Shown: positions 51,113 to 61,800 of the stretch, in pieces
How the letters are laid out: the number at the start of each line of letters is the position of its first letter
How positions within the stretch are numbered: the stretch's first letter is position 1
Assembly (NCBI GenBank): GCA_947494965.1
Contig: CANLWV010000005.1
Span: forward strand, 62,001-126,000
DNA length: 64,000 nucleotides
Reading direction: 5' to 3'
From: an uncultured Salinicoccus sp.
GTDB taxonomy: Bacteria > Bacillota > Bacilli > Staphylococcales > Salinicoccaceae
Translations under genes and position numbers: made by a program
The notes under the pieces: model-generated
Database searches by the model: none
What the model was told of the DNA's origin: nothing
The model's input: only the letters and a program-made list of their open reading frames with translations

Positions 51113-51157
51113 ATAAAATAAGATGACTTCTTTAATGAAAAGAAGTCATTTTATTTA
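51113..51157. terminator. Bidirectional terminator between the hydantoin-type operon and mcrC
   Basis: AAATAAGATGACTTCTT pairs with AAGAAGTCATTTTATTT with a small loop; A and T rich flanks make it usable both ways. Confidence 0.8.
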
Positions 51158-51220
51158 TAAATTCTAATCTAGATAGTGAAAAAGTGAATATAAAACATAT
51201 GCAGAGGGAAGAATGTTTCA

Positions 51221-52531
51221 TCAAATAGAAGGAATAGGAGTGATCATCCTATTTTTCAATTTTATTTCTTCTTTCATCATACTTTCTTCGAAATTCTTGA
51301 AATCACGCGCTTGGCTCGGGATTCGGATGCCTGATTTAATTATGTCTATTTTAGGCTCTCTTATTGAAGTCTTTTCTACACCACTTAACAATGACAATGT
51401 TTTATCTTGATTATTATTCAACGTCTCCTGGAAAGGATAGATGAAATAGCCCTCAGCTGCTTCAAATCGATGCATATACGCGACAAGCTGCAGATAATCT
51501 CGGCCATGAATGTTTCTATTAGGCTTATATTTAGCATCTGCAACTCTTGGTTGCATCTTGTTTCTGCTTATAAAGTCGGGGTAGATCAATCCATTACCGG
51601 AGTTGAATAGATAATGACGTCCAAGGCCCTTTGTGTTTTGAGGGTGCAGAAATTGATCTCCGATTATTGTATTTACATACTCTTCAAACAACCAGGCCCC
51701 GTCAAATAGGATGCCATAGACTTCATTATTCGAGTGCTTCCTGAAATGAGAGGATTGTATTCTTAGTATCGCAATGCACAATCTCTGTAAAGCCTGATAT
51801 TCAAAGAAATACCCGTGCCGTATTGGTTTCCTGATGTTTGTATGGATAATCTTCGACATATGCTCGGAATCAAATTGCAGTGAATTTTCTTCAATGACCC
51901 GTATATTTTCTTTTGTAGTGTCATTCATGTAAAGGACTTTTCTTAGGTCGCGTCTTCTTTTAATGAATTCTATAGTATATCTGATTAAATGGATCATATG
52001 GTTTTCATAACTGAATTCGCGTGTATTGTAGGCGACTTTCCCCAAGAAGGGTGTGTTCTTCTTTAAGTGTCTTTTGAAATCAATGGCACCTTTAATGTTG
52101 GTGTCATTATGGCGATGCACTTTATATTCCTTATAGAGTCCTTTTTTCATCGCGATATTTAAAAACTTGGGGAAGATGGGAATCAGCAGCTCTAAGAAGC
52201 CATTCTGAGCTTCCATATTAACCTCGGTATCGATGACATTCATATTCAAAACTTTTTTCAGCATATAATAAAAGAAGTAATCATTTTCTGAATCGAATCT
52301 TGAACCTATGAATAGTCGTTCATTTTTATAGCCAATAACGCCCATCACATTTGTGGTCCTGATGTCGTCAGTATTCGCCATCATTACAAAACGCGATGCA
52401 TCCAGATCATCAGATTCACTGACTTTTGGTGGAAATAAAAATAAGTTTGAAGTCTCAAGTTCCTCAATATCCTTATTGGCGATTTTATCTATGAATGCCT
52501 TACTGATGCTCACATCAGCCGATGCAGTCAT
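51221..52531 (-). CDS. mcrC: McrC-family subunit of a modification-dependent restriction system
   Basis: A 436-residue protein. The N-terminal part has McrC-type strands; the C-terminal part contains the PD-(D/E)xK nuclease core, with YPDF then VADAKYKPN (D-x-K) and an RDYLQLVAYMHRF helix. McrC supplies the cleavage activity to the McrB motor. The start at 52531 is chosen because AAGGAT lies just upstream, and a longer frame would run into mcrB. It starts inside or just after the mcrB stop region, which makes a tight two-gene operon. Confidence 0.87.
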   Translation of the reverse strand: MTASADVSISKAFIDKIANKDIEELETSNLFLFPPKVSESDDLDASRFVMMANTDDIRTTNVMGVIGYKNERLFIGSRFDSENDYFFYYMLKKVLNMNVIDTEVNMEAQNGFLELLIPIFPKFLNIAMKKGLYKEYKVHRHNDTNIKGAIDFKRHLKKNTPFLGKVAYNTREFSYENHMIHLIRYTIEFIKRRRDLRKVLYMNDTTKENIRVIEENSLQFDSEHMSKIIHTNIRKPIRHGYFFEYQALQRLCIAILRIQSSHFRKHSNNEVYGILFDGAWLFEEYVNTIIGDQFLHPQNTKGLGRHYLFNSGNGLIYPDFISRNKMQPRVADAKYKPNRNIHGRDYLQLVAYMHRFEAAEGYFIYPFQETLNNNQDKTLSLLSGVEKTSIREPKIDIIKSGIRIPSQARDFKNFEESMMKEEIKLKNRMITPIPSI

Positions 52532-52541
52532 TGTATTATCC

Positions 52542-54752
52542 TTAGTTTTCATAATCGTACTCCACATCATCACCGTTATAGGCTGCTTTGAGGTCAGAGA
52601 GTATACTCTTTTCATCAAAGAATCCGCGCACATACTCTTCCAGCAGTGGTTCGAGATAATCTTGCCATAGCAAACCATAATCATTATTAATATCTTTAAG
52701 CTTCAGGAAGTAGCTGGGGCCAATATGGTAATGGCTGTTCAAGCCTTCTACTTCAGATATCGCTTCATTCAACCTCCGCATATGTTTGGTGGCATTTTCG
52801 TGATCTTCGAGATTATCCCTTAGCATATCAATCTGAGTCTCAGCGGTGATTTCTATGAAGCGGAATCGTCTCCGCATTGCAAAATCGAAACTCTCAACAC
52901 TACGGTCAATATCATTCATGGTACCGATGATATATAGATTTTCCGGTACGTATAGGAAATCATCCCCATCATTTATGGAAGAGTATTGGGTTTTGACTTT
53001 GCCTTCTTCACCTCGGTATCCTGGATCGATCGCAAAGAACAGTTCTCCAAAAATTTTTGAGATTTCCCCACGATTGATTTCGTCAATGATCAGAACGAAT
53101 TTCTCTCCGCTGTTTTTGCCTACTATAGCCTTTTTAATAAATTTCTTAAAGACCCCGGGAATGATTTCATAATGCATTTCTCCTGTCTTAGCATCAATAG
53201 TGGGTCTATATCCCTCCACGAAATCCGTGTAGTCATAACTTGGATGGAACTGTATAAATTCTATATTGTGTTGATGGTTCTGATCGAGCGACTTATATGA
53301 GAGTGTTTCCCCGCCGCTCGCAATCTCTGCTGCAATATTTCGTGCGAGGTATGTTTTACCGGTGCCAGGCGCACCCCTTAAAATCACATTTTTGGCAGAG
53401 ATTAGCTTTTCGGCATATTCGGACTTGGGAATATCTGCCGCTTTAGTATGGGGAACTTCAGCACTTACAACTGCCTCTTCATCTGACTCACTTAAAGATA
53501 ACCATGCGTGTAATGAAAGCTCAGGGAAGCTGCGATATTTGTAGTTGCCACTTTCGAAAGAATCCTGGGCTGTTTTTATGATGTCAATGTACTCGTTTCC
53601 TGTTGGCACTTTCTTAAGGGTGCTGAACTTCTTATTGAATTCAGTTGATATATTCTTTGAATGCGCTATAAAATCTCTATTTACGCTATCTAAGTTAATG
53701 AATGCGTATGGACGTATCCAGTAAAGGCCCATTGTTATATTCCACTTGATTCCTTGTTGATTCGTAACTGTATCAAAAGCTTGGATGAATGCTTCTTTAT
53801 GTGTTTCAGTGGGGTCTTGATCATAATCCAAAGCAGCAATGAATACCTGCCATAGGTTGTCTATGTCCCCATCTTCTCTATCTCCCTTGAAATAATAGAA
53901 AGTCGCGGCCATGTTCACGACAACAGGCACACCTGCGAATGATTTCGGGGTGGGTTGTTCAATTGAGAACGTCTCCTTGAAGCCATTTATAATTTTGATT
54001 CTGTTCTTGTCGGTGATTCCTTTGTTGAACAAACCAAAGATGGTGAATGGATCGATATCAGTCAGGTCATACTCTCTTTCGAGTCTGGGAAGTTTCATTC
54101 CTATTTCATCATAAGTACGCTTAATTTTTTCGATCAATGTTTTTCTATCGTTGACATAATTTCGCAGCTTATCAGCAAAGGAATGATAAAAATCAATCCA
54201 GTCATACATATTATTCTCATGCGAGTTTTTATATTCTTCGTATTGCGCCTCAGTGAAATATTTATCTCGCCAATACTCATCATGTAGGAAAACACTATAA
54301 TCCTGCTCAACATCATTTATTGCAAACTCTATCAATAGACTGTTCCAATAATCTTTATAATCAATCATCCAGATGGCTTGTCTTTGTGTATAGAACAACC
54401 ATTCCTTTTTAGTGTTCCGATAATCTTTGAGCCAGTCGACTTCTACAGTATGACCATCTCCGAGATTGTTTTTAATGATTCCAACTGCCTTTATGCTCAT
54501 GACTGAAGTATGTACATTGTTAGGATTGAAAAATGGGAGGTCGTGTTTACGGGTGTAGGTAGACTTAAGTACGATATAGTCACCTTCACTCATTTGGTCA
54601 TAGTAAGTCCGCATCGTTTTATATTGCGGTTCCTCTTCATTGCCTTCCCAACCAAGCTGCCACTTATTATTGTTGATGAATTCATCCGTATAATCAACTT
54701 CGCTAATAGTCGTACCTACAAAGAAAAAGTTTTTATCCTGATAATTATTCAT
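52542..54752 (-). CDS. mcrB: McrB-like AAA+ GTPase with N-terminal modified-DNA-reading domain
   Basis: A 736-residue protein. The AAA+ core has Walker A GAPGTGKT (460-467), Walker B IIDEINRGEIS (D557, E558), and the McrB-specific TMNDIDRS (611-618), which replaces the usual sensor and defines GTP-using McrB. The N-terminal 130 residues (FFFVGTTISEVD, YDQMSEGDYIVLKST) look like an EVE/PUA-type base-reading domain, and a helical middle region follows. The system cuts foreign DNA carrying modified bases. ATG 54752 follows GAGGAGG. It is divergent from the type I operon. Confidence 0.88.
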   Translation of the reverse strand: MNNYQDKNFFFVGTTISEVDYTDEFINNNKWQLGWEGNEEEPQYKTMRTYYDQMSEGDYIVLKSTYTRKHDLPFFNPNNVHTSVMSIKAVGIIKNNLGDGHTVEVDWLKDYRNTKKEWLFYTQRQAIWMIDYKDYWNSLLIEFAINDVEQDYSVFLHDEYWRDKYFTEAQYEEYKNSHENNMYDWIDFYHSFADKLRNYVNDRKTLIEKIKRTYDEIGMKLPRLEREYDLTDIDPFTIFGLFNKGITDKNRIKIINGFKETFSIEQPTPKSFAGVPVVVNMAATFYYFKGDREDGDIDNLWQVFIAALDYDQDPTETHKEAFIQAFDTVTNQQGIKWNITMGLYWIRPYAFINLDSVNRDFIAHSKNISTEFNKKFSTLKKVPTGNEYIDIIKTAQDSFESGNYKYRSFPELSLHAWLSLSESDEEAVVSAEVPHTKAADIPKSEYAEKLISAKNVILRGAPGTGKTYLARNIAAEIASGGETLSYKSLDQNHQHNIEFIQFHPSYDYTDFVEGYRPTIDAKTGEMHYEIIPGVFKKFIKKAIVGKNSGEKFVLIIDEINRGEISKIFGELFFAIDPGYRGEEGKVKTQYSSINDGDDFLYVPENLYIIGTMNDIDRSVESFDFAMRRRFRFIEITAETQIDMLRDNLEDHENATKHMRRLNEAISEVEGLNSHYHIGPSYFLKLKDINNDYGLLWQDYLEPLLEEYVRGFFDEKSILSDLKAAYNGDDVEYDYEN

Positions 54753-55055
54753 TGAGTGCCTCCTCAGCATGATGGTCTTTTTTTCATCTTACCATACGGG
54801 TTATATTTACGGTTAAGCTTAAATACACTCCAGTTTAATCACCTGAAACGTTGAAAAGGCTGGAAATTCCTTTGTTAAAATCAATAGAGCCACTCTTAAC
54901 CTAATTCCATATATAGTACAATGGTAATAACTTGCAACAAATCAAATGCAAGAAATGAAGGATGGATTATTAAATGCTTTAAACATATATATGGAGCAAT
55001 GTTAATATAGAGATATTAAATTAAAAATAGAAATTAATATTCAAGGAGAATCCAA
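54753..55055. other. Divergent promoter region between mcrB and hsdM
   Basis: About 300 AT-rich bases. A TACAAT near 54918 is a fair -10 for the hsdM operon, with a weak TCTTAA-type -35. No operator dyad was recognised. The AAGGAGAA site ahead of hsdM lies at about 55042-55049. Confidence 0.4.
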
Positions 55056-57620
55056 ATGATTACATCAGATGAGATAAAAAGAAGACTATGGGATGGCGCA
55101 AATGATTTGAGAGGTTCAATGGATGCCAGCCGCTATAAGGACTACATGCTGGGACTGATGTTCTATAAATTTTTAAGTGATCAGACACTGGAAACGTTTA
55201 AAGATACGAGCGGAGAAACCGAATCAGATAAAATGAAGCTCGTGCAATCATATCGCGAAGCGTATCAAGAATATGGGGAACAATTGACTAATATGATTGG
55301 TAATGTGTTAGGGTATTATGTTTTACCGGAATACCTTTATCAAAATTGGATGGCAGATATCAATAATGGAGACTTCGAAGTCCAGAAGGTAATTGATAGC
55401 TTAAATAATTTTGAGCGGACTATCGCAGTGAGTGGAGATTCAGATGACTTCAAAGGATTGTTTTCAAACTCCACACTGGATTTGTCAAATACCGCTCTAG
55501 GCAGCACCTTAAACGAGCGCAGTAAAAATATTAAAAAACTCATATTGTTATTTGCTGATTTGGACATGGTGGCTCTGCAAAAAAGAGATGTATTGGGAGA
55601 TGCCTATGAATATCTGATCGGTCAGTTCGCTATGGAATCCGGCAAGAAGGCAGGGGAATTCTATACCCCTAGACAGGTCAGTGAAGTAATGGCTCAAATA
55701 GTCGCTCAAACTTCTAATATTAATTCAATATATGACCCCACTGTTGGTTCGGGCTCATTGCTGTTAACTGCGAGAAATCATCTTTTGAAAGACGACCAGA
55801 AATTATTGAATTATTATGGTCAGGAAAAAAACACAGCGACCTATAATTTAACCCGCATGAATTTATTGCTGCACGGCGTGCGCCCTGAACGTATGACGAT
55901 CCGTAACGGAGATACTCTGGCAGAAGACTGGCCAGAAGACCCAGATCAGCCGAGTGAAGGTGTGCAGTTTGATGCTGTCGTTATGAATCCACCCTATTCC
56001 GTAAAGAATTGGAACCAATCAGATTTAAAAGTCAGCGACCCAAGATTTGAAGTGGCAGGCGTGTTACCTCCTGACTCCAAAGGGGATTATGCTTTCTTGC
56101 TGCATGGCTTGTATCATTTAGGTCAAGAGGGGACGATGGCAATTGTATTGCCCCATGGCGTATTGTTCAGAGGTGGAACAGAAGGCCAAATCCGAAAACG
56201 ACTTTTAGAGAAAAATTATATCGATACCATCATTGGGTTGCCGGATAAATTATTTACCAATACAGGCATTCCTGTCACTGTAATCATCCTAAAGAAAAAT
56301 AGAGCGCTCGATGCACCTGTTCTGATGATTGATGCCTCCCATACTTTCACTAAGGAAGGTAAACAGAATGTATTGAGGGAAAAAGACATAGCCAGACTCG
56401 TTGATACTTATGTAAAGCGTAGTGAAACAAAAGGATATAGTCATCTGGCGACACGCGAAGAGATTATTGAAAATGAATATAACTTAAATATTCCACGTTA
56501 CATCGAATCGGTTGATGAAGAAATTCCACATGATGTGGATGCCCATCTATTTGGCGGTATACCGTATAAAAACATTAAAGATCTGCATGTCCTCCAATCA
56601 ACGGTGCCGCATGTAATCGAAAACGCCTTGGAAGAGGTACGGACCGGCTATGTTCAGCTAAAGCATGACATTGATGTATTAAAGGAAAGTGTTTTAGAAG
56701 ATAATGCTATATTGGAAAAATCTAAATCATTAGAAGGCAGAATTAAATCGTATCAGGATAAGTATTGGGAATTACTCAAATCAGTTAACGACGTCAATGA
56801 CATTAAAGCGATTCGAGAAGCAATGCTCGATGAAATTAAAGAAATCTTATCAGAATTCGACTATATAGATGAATATGACGGTTACCAAATTATTGCTGAC
56901 ATTTGGAGTGAAACATTAACTGAGGACGCAGAAATCATTGCAGTAAGCGATTTTTATGAAGAAGGCCGTAAACGCGTGCCGAATATAGTAACAAAAGGCT
57001 CAGGCAATAAGAAGCGTGAAGAACAGGACGGATGGATCGGCAGCATAGTACCCAATGACCTCATTAGAACGACTTTGTATAACGAAGAATTGGTGAATAT
57101 TGAAACCAAAGAGACGAGGCTCCAAGAGGTTGAGTCAGAACTAACAGAACTTGTTGAAGCGGCTAAAGTTGAAGAGAGTGATGAAGAAATTGCGTTAAGC
57201 GATACTCTAAACGAAAAGGAAGATGCATTTTTAATCGGCTCAGTCAGAAATGAGCTGAAAGCAGTTGAAAAAGAGAGCACGGATCATGCATTACTTAAAA
57301 ATATAGAAGAGTTATTAAATGAACGTACAAAACTTAATCGAGACGTTAAGAAATTAGAAACAGAGTTAAAAGAAATGACCGAAACACGTATTGAAACATT
57401 AACAGATGAAGAAATCGACACATTAATGTATGAAAAATGGTTTGGTTCAGTTATTTCGAAAGTAAATCGTTTACTTGAAACCCCATTAACTGAAGAACTC
57501 ACAGTCTTAGAACAACTACAAGGCCGTTATTCAGATACATTGGATGCCTTAGATGCAGAAAGTGAAAAGTTAGAAAAAGAACTTGAAGTCATGATGTCAC
57601 AAATGGTGGTGAGCGAATGA
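55056..57620 (+). CDS. hsdM: HsdM, type I restriction-modification methyltransferase subunit, with long C-terminal extension
   Basis: An 854-residue DNA methyltransferase. Residues 1-500 are standard HsdM: an N-terminal helical domain (KRRLWDGANDLRGSMDAS), a SAM-binding motif DPTVGSGS (227-234) and the catalytic NPPY (311-314) for adenine N6 methylation. Staphylococcal HsdM is usually about 520 residues. The extra 330 residues here are charged and largely coiled coil, with WFGSVISKVNRLL near the end, as seen in a longer subgroup. It partners HsdS for sequence recognition and HsdR for cleavage. The stop overlaps the hsdS start (ATGA). Confidence 0.92.
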   Translation: MITSDEIKRRLWDGANDLRGSMDASRYKDYMLGLMFYKFLSDQTLETFKDTSGETESDKMKLVQSYREAYQEYGEQLTNMIGNVLGYYVLPEYLYQNWMADINNGDFEVQKVIDSLNNFERTIAVSGDSDDFKGLFSNSTLDLSNTALGSTLNERSKNIKKLILLFADLDMVALQKRDVLGDAYEYLIGQFAMESGKKAGEFYTPRQVSEVMAQIVAQTSNINSIYDPTVGSGSLLLTARNHLLKDDQKLLNYYGQEKNTATYNLTRMNLLLHGVRPERMTIRNGDTLAEDWPEDPDQPSEGVQFDAVVMNPPYSVKNWNQSDLKVSDPRFEVAGVLPPDSKGDYAFLLHGLYHLGQEGTMAIVLPHGVLFRGGTEGQIRKRLLEKNYIDTIIGLPDKLFTNTGIPVTVIILKKNRALDAPVLMIDASHTFTKEGKQNVLREKDIARLVDTYVKRSETKGYSHLATREEIIENEYNLNIPRYIESVDEEIPHDVDAHLFGGIPYKNIKDLHVLQSTVPHVIENALEEVRTGYVQLKHDIDVLKESVLEDNAILEKSKSLEGRIKSYQDKYWELLKSVNDVNDIKAIREAMLDEIKEILSEFDYIDEYDGYQIIADIWSETLTEDAEIIAVSDFYEEGRKRVPNIVTKGSGNKKREEQDGWIGSIVPNDLIRTTLYNEELVNIETKETRLQEVESELTELVEAAKVEESDEEIALSDTLNEKEDAFLIGSVRNELKAVEKESTDHALLKNIEELLNERTKLNRDVKKLETELKEMTETRIETLTDEEIDTLMYEKWFGSVISKVNRLLETPLTEELTVLEQLQGRYSDTLDALDAESEKLEKELEVMMSQMVVSE

Positions 57621-58864
57621 TTAAGCAAAAGCAGTTTATACCAAAAAGAAGGTTTGAAGAGTTTAGTGATGAATGGAAACTGAATAGTTTTAATGAATTG
57701 CTCGATAAACTTGAAGGAATTAGACGTGGTCCGTTCGGAAGCGCACTAAAAAAAGAATATTTTGTTCCACATAGTAATTATGTTGTTTATGAGCAACAAA
57801 ATGCTATTTATGATAGATATCAAACTAGGTATTATATAACAAAACAAAAATATGAAGAATTATCTCGATTTTCTGTAAATAAAGATGATTTCATTATGAG
57901 TGGTGCTGGAACAATTGGAAGGATATCAAAAGTACCCAAGGGAATTAAAAAAGGTGTAATTAATCAAGCTTTAATAAGAATAAGAGTAAATAAAAAAATG
58001 GTTGATTCAAACTACTTTTTACAATGGATGCGTTCTGAGAACATGCAACATAAATTAACTCAAGAAAACCCAGCATCTGCAATGGTTAATCTTGTACCAA
58101 TGTCAGAAATAAAAGGATGGCAAATTAAAGTGCCATCCATAAAAGAACAACAAAAAATCGGTCAATTCTTTAAGCATCTGGATGAAATGATCGCTCTACA
58201 GCAACGAAAAATTGATAAAATAAAGGCATTAAAGTCAGCCTATCTTACCGAAATGTTCCCTGCGGAAGGTGAACGTGTACCGAAAAGAAGATTTACTGAG
58301 TTTGAAGGAGAATGGCGGAAAATTAGAATAGGAGATTTATACAGTTCAATTGAAAGTGGAAATAGATTACCAAAAACTATGTTAGTTGAAGGTCCTATAC
58401 CTTATGTAATTGCTAAAACTACTGATAACGGGATATTAATGAGGATTGATTATAAAACTAGCGATTATCACGGTAATAAAATGAAAAAATTTCCTAGTGG
58501 AAGCATTACTTTATCTATAGATAACCCCGAAGCTATTTTCTTACAGAAGGAACCATTTTACACATCAAATATTATGAGGGTTTTATATATGGAAGAATAT
58601 AATGACAATCAATCTATATTTATATTAGAATCTTTAAAAAATTTAACTAAAAATTATAATTGGGCTTTAAAATTTAGTGGGCCTGTAGTTATGAATTCGT
58701 TAATTTCCATGCCAGTATCTAGTAATAGAAAAGTTAACTGGATTGAAGTAGATCGGCTTGGTCAAGTGATTAATAATTTGAATGATTTAGCTATACTATA
58801 TGAACAAAAACTAGAAAAACTCAAAGCAACTAAACAAGCGTACTTACATGAAATGTTTGTTTAA
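57617..58864 (+). CDS. hsdS: HsdS, type I specificity subunit
   Basis: A 415-residue subunit with two target-recognition domains (about residues 15-165 and 225-375) separated by coiled-coil spacers. The repeated segments are plain: PKRRFEEFSDEW at the start recurs as PKRRFTEFEGEW at mid-protein, and KIDKIKALKSAYLTEMF at the centre recurs as KLEKLKATKQAYLHEMF at the end. Such repeats allow domain shuffling. The two half-sites of the recognised sequence cannot be predicted by eye. Codon use in the recognition domains is more AT-rich than in hsdM and hsdR, which suits swapped domains. Confidence 0.9.
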   Translation: MIKQKQFIPKRRFEEFSDEWKLNSFNELLDKLEGIRRGPFGSALKKEYFVPHSNYVVYEQQNAIYDRYQTRYYITKQKYEELSRFSVNKDDFIMSGAGTIGRISKVPKGIKKGVINQALIRIRVNKKMVDSNYFLQWMRSENMQHKLTQENPASAMVNLVPMSEIKGWQIKVPSIKEQQKIGQFFKHLDEMIALQQRKIDKIKALKSAYLTEMFPAEGERVPKRRFTEFEGEWRKIRIGDLYSSIESGNRLPKTMLVEGPIPYVIAKTTDNGILMRIDYKTSDYHGNKMKKFPSGSITLSIDNPEAIFLQKEPFYTSNIMRVLYMEEYNDNQSIFILESLKNLTKNYNWALKFSGPVVMNSLISMPVSSNRKVNWIEVDRLGQVINNLNDLAILYEQKLEKLKATKQAYLHEMFV

Positions 58865-58876
58865 AGGAGGGAAGAC

Positions 58877-61800
58877 ATGCGTCGGACAGGAAAAAATGCG
58901 TCAGAGCGTAATTTCCAAGAGAAATTGGTGGCAGAACTACAAAAATTTAAATGGATAGCGCCGGATTCTTTAAACGGGAATAAACAAAAAGTCACTGTGG
59001 ATGATCTAGTGGCGAATTGGCGTAACGAACTCAATCGTATTAATGCAGATCAGTTAGAGGGTGTGCCTTTGACTGATGATGAGTTCCAACAAGTGATGAC
59101 CAAAGTGAATCAGATATCGAATAGTTTTGAAGCATCAAAACTGCTTGCGATGGAAGCGTCTAAAGGGAAGATTGATGGGATTTATCGTGATGCACACGAG
59201 AATGTAACGAGAGAACAAATCACACTGACGATATTCAAAAAAGCTGAGGTGAGTGGGGGAGACTCAAGTTATAAAATTGCCCGTGAAGTCGAAAGTCCCA
59301 ATGGCAACCGCTTCGATTTAATCCTGCTGATCAATGGACTGCCGCTTATTAATATTGAACAAAAACGCTCTGATAAAACTTTGGACGAGGCATTCAGACA
59401 ATTTAAACGCTATTATCAAGATGGCGAATACACGCATAACTTCATGGTGTTTTCACAAATGATGGTGACGACTTCGGAAGTGGCAACACGTTATTTTGCG
59501 ACGCCGAAGTCTATCCATGAATTTAATCCTGCCTTTGTCTTCCACTGGGCGGATAAATACAATAGACCAGTCAATGATTGGGAAGAGATCATCAGTCAAT
59601 TTCTGATGATACCCATGGCTCATCAAATGGTCGGAGACTACCTGGTGATTGATGAATCACTAGAGGAGCACAATCAACGTCACATGCTCATGCGTCCTTA
59701 TCAGGTTCATGCCCTGCAAGCTGTTGAAGCAGCGGCTTTTGGTTGGGATAATGACGAGGGGTTATCGCATGGAGGGTATGTTTGGCATACCACAGGATCT
59801 GGTAAAACCATCACAAGCTTTAAGACCGCTTTGTTTTTATCAACTCGCGGAGCATACGACAAGGTCGTTTTTTTGCTTGATCGGAGAGAGCTGGATCAAC
59901 GTACGAGTGAGAATTTTAAAGCATATGCCGCTTATGAACCAGTCTCTGTAGACGACACCCAGCATACATATCAACTCAGAAAAACTCTGCATTCATCTGC
60001 CCGTGGCATTGTTGTCACAACCACGTACAAGTTGAACAACCTGGTAAATGAATTGATTGAGAATCAAAATGATAGGTTGAGCCAGAAAAGAATAGTATTC
60101 ATCATTGACGAAGCGCATCGGACAACGATGGGAAGCATGATGGCTACAATCAAGAATTATTTTAAAAAGAATGGATTGTTCTTTGGATATACTGGCACGC
60201 CATTATATGAGGAAAATAAATCGACTGGAATGATTGACCAGCATAGTCAACTCATCGATACGACAGAAAAATTGTTTGGTCCCGAACTCCATAAGTACAC
60301 GATAGATGAAGCAATTTCTGATGGTAATGTATTGGGATTCCATGTGGATTATATCAATACAGGCGAATTTGAGAGTTACGAAAGTTTAAGGGATATGATA
60401 ATTGAGGACGAGAAATTAAAAAAGCCAGATAGACAAGGCAAAGATATTGAACGTTTCGTCCAAGGGTTATCTGAATTACAGGTTGAAAAGGAAGCCAGCA
60501 AAAGGAAAATATTGCAGTATAACGATAAGACTCACATCCCAAGAGTAGTGACTGAAATCATTTCTAATTGGGAGGGGCAATCACAAGGAAGAAAGTTCAA
60601 CGCTATTTTGACAACCCGATCAAAAAAACATGCCATTAAATATTTCGAAGAATTTAAAAATCAAATGGAGTCTATGGACAGACCATTAAATATCGCGTTG
60701 ACATTCAGTTTTGGTGGGGATGAAGAACGTAACCCTGTCGACCCTGCGGTAGTGGATTGGATGTTTAATGATTATGCTTCTTTTACAGGAATCAAATTTA
60801 GAAAAGATGATTTGCAGCATGGTGAAAAAGCTTATTACGAAGATGTCGTGACCCGTGGGAGTCGGGGAGGAAGCGGACGGAGTAGAAAAAATATTGATCT
60901 TCTGATTGTGGTAGAACAGCTTCTGACCGGATATGACTCCCAACTTTTAAACACGTTATATGTAGATCGGTCTCTTGAATTGCATGGACTGATTCAAGCC
61001 TATTCCCGAACAAATCGTGTTCATGGCCCTGACAAAGAATTTGGCTCGATTATAAACTTCCAGTACCCAAGGATTACAGAGGAGAAAGTTGACGAGGCAC
61101 TGAGGCTTTATGGTACAGGTGGTACAAGCAGCAAAGCCATTGTCGACGACTACAAAACAGCTGTAGAAAAATTAAATATAGCAATGAGTGAAATGAAGAC
61201 AGAGATGACCGATCCTACCACATGGCAAGAATTTCAAAATGATGAAGACGCCAAAAATGATTTTATAAAAGCATTTAAACAAGTCGCAAAACAAATGCAG
61301 GTGGTAGAACAGTACTATCAATTTGAATGGCGTAATGACGATTTTGGCATAGATGAAAATACATGGCTAAAATATATAGGCGCTTACAGGAACCTGGTTT
61401 TTGAGGAAGGGGAGCCTCCAGATGAGACAGAAGCTGTAACGCCCCTTCTTGGTAAGACAAAACTTGTGCGTACACAAGTTATTGATGCCAACCATATTCT
61501 TGAATTGATTGGTGAGAAGACCAAATCTTCTGAGGGTAGGCAACAAGTCGATGCTGAAACACTACGTATCATCTACCAACAGATTCAAGAATTAAGTGAT
61601 TTAGGAGATTATGAAAAAGCTGAATTGATAAAAGAATTTGTCACAACAGAATTGGAACCAGGTCATGTACCGACAAATATAAGGTTTGATGAGGCATTTA
61701 ATGAATGGAAGAATAACAAAAAGAAACAAGCAATCTATGAAATCTCCAAAAATTGGGGGATGGATTGGAATATTTTTGAGAAGTCGGTAGAAGAGTACTC

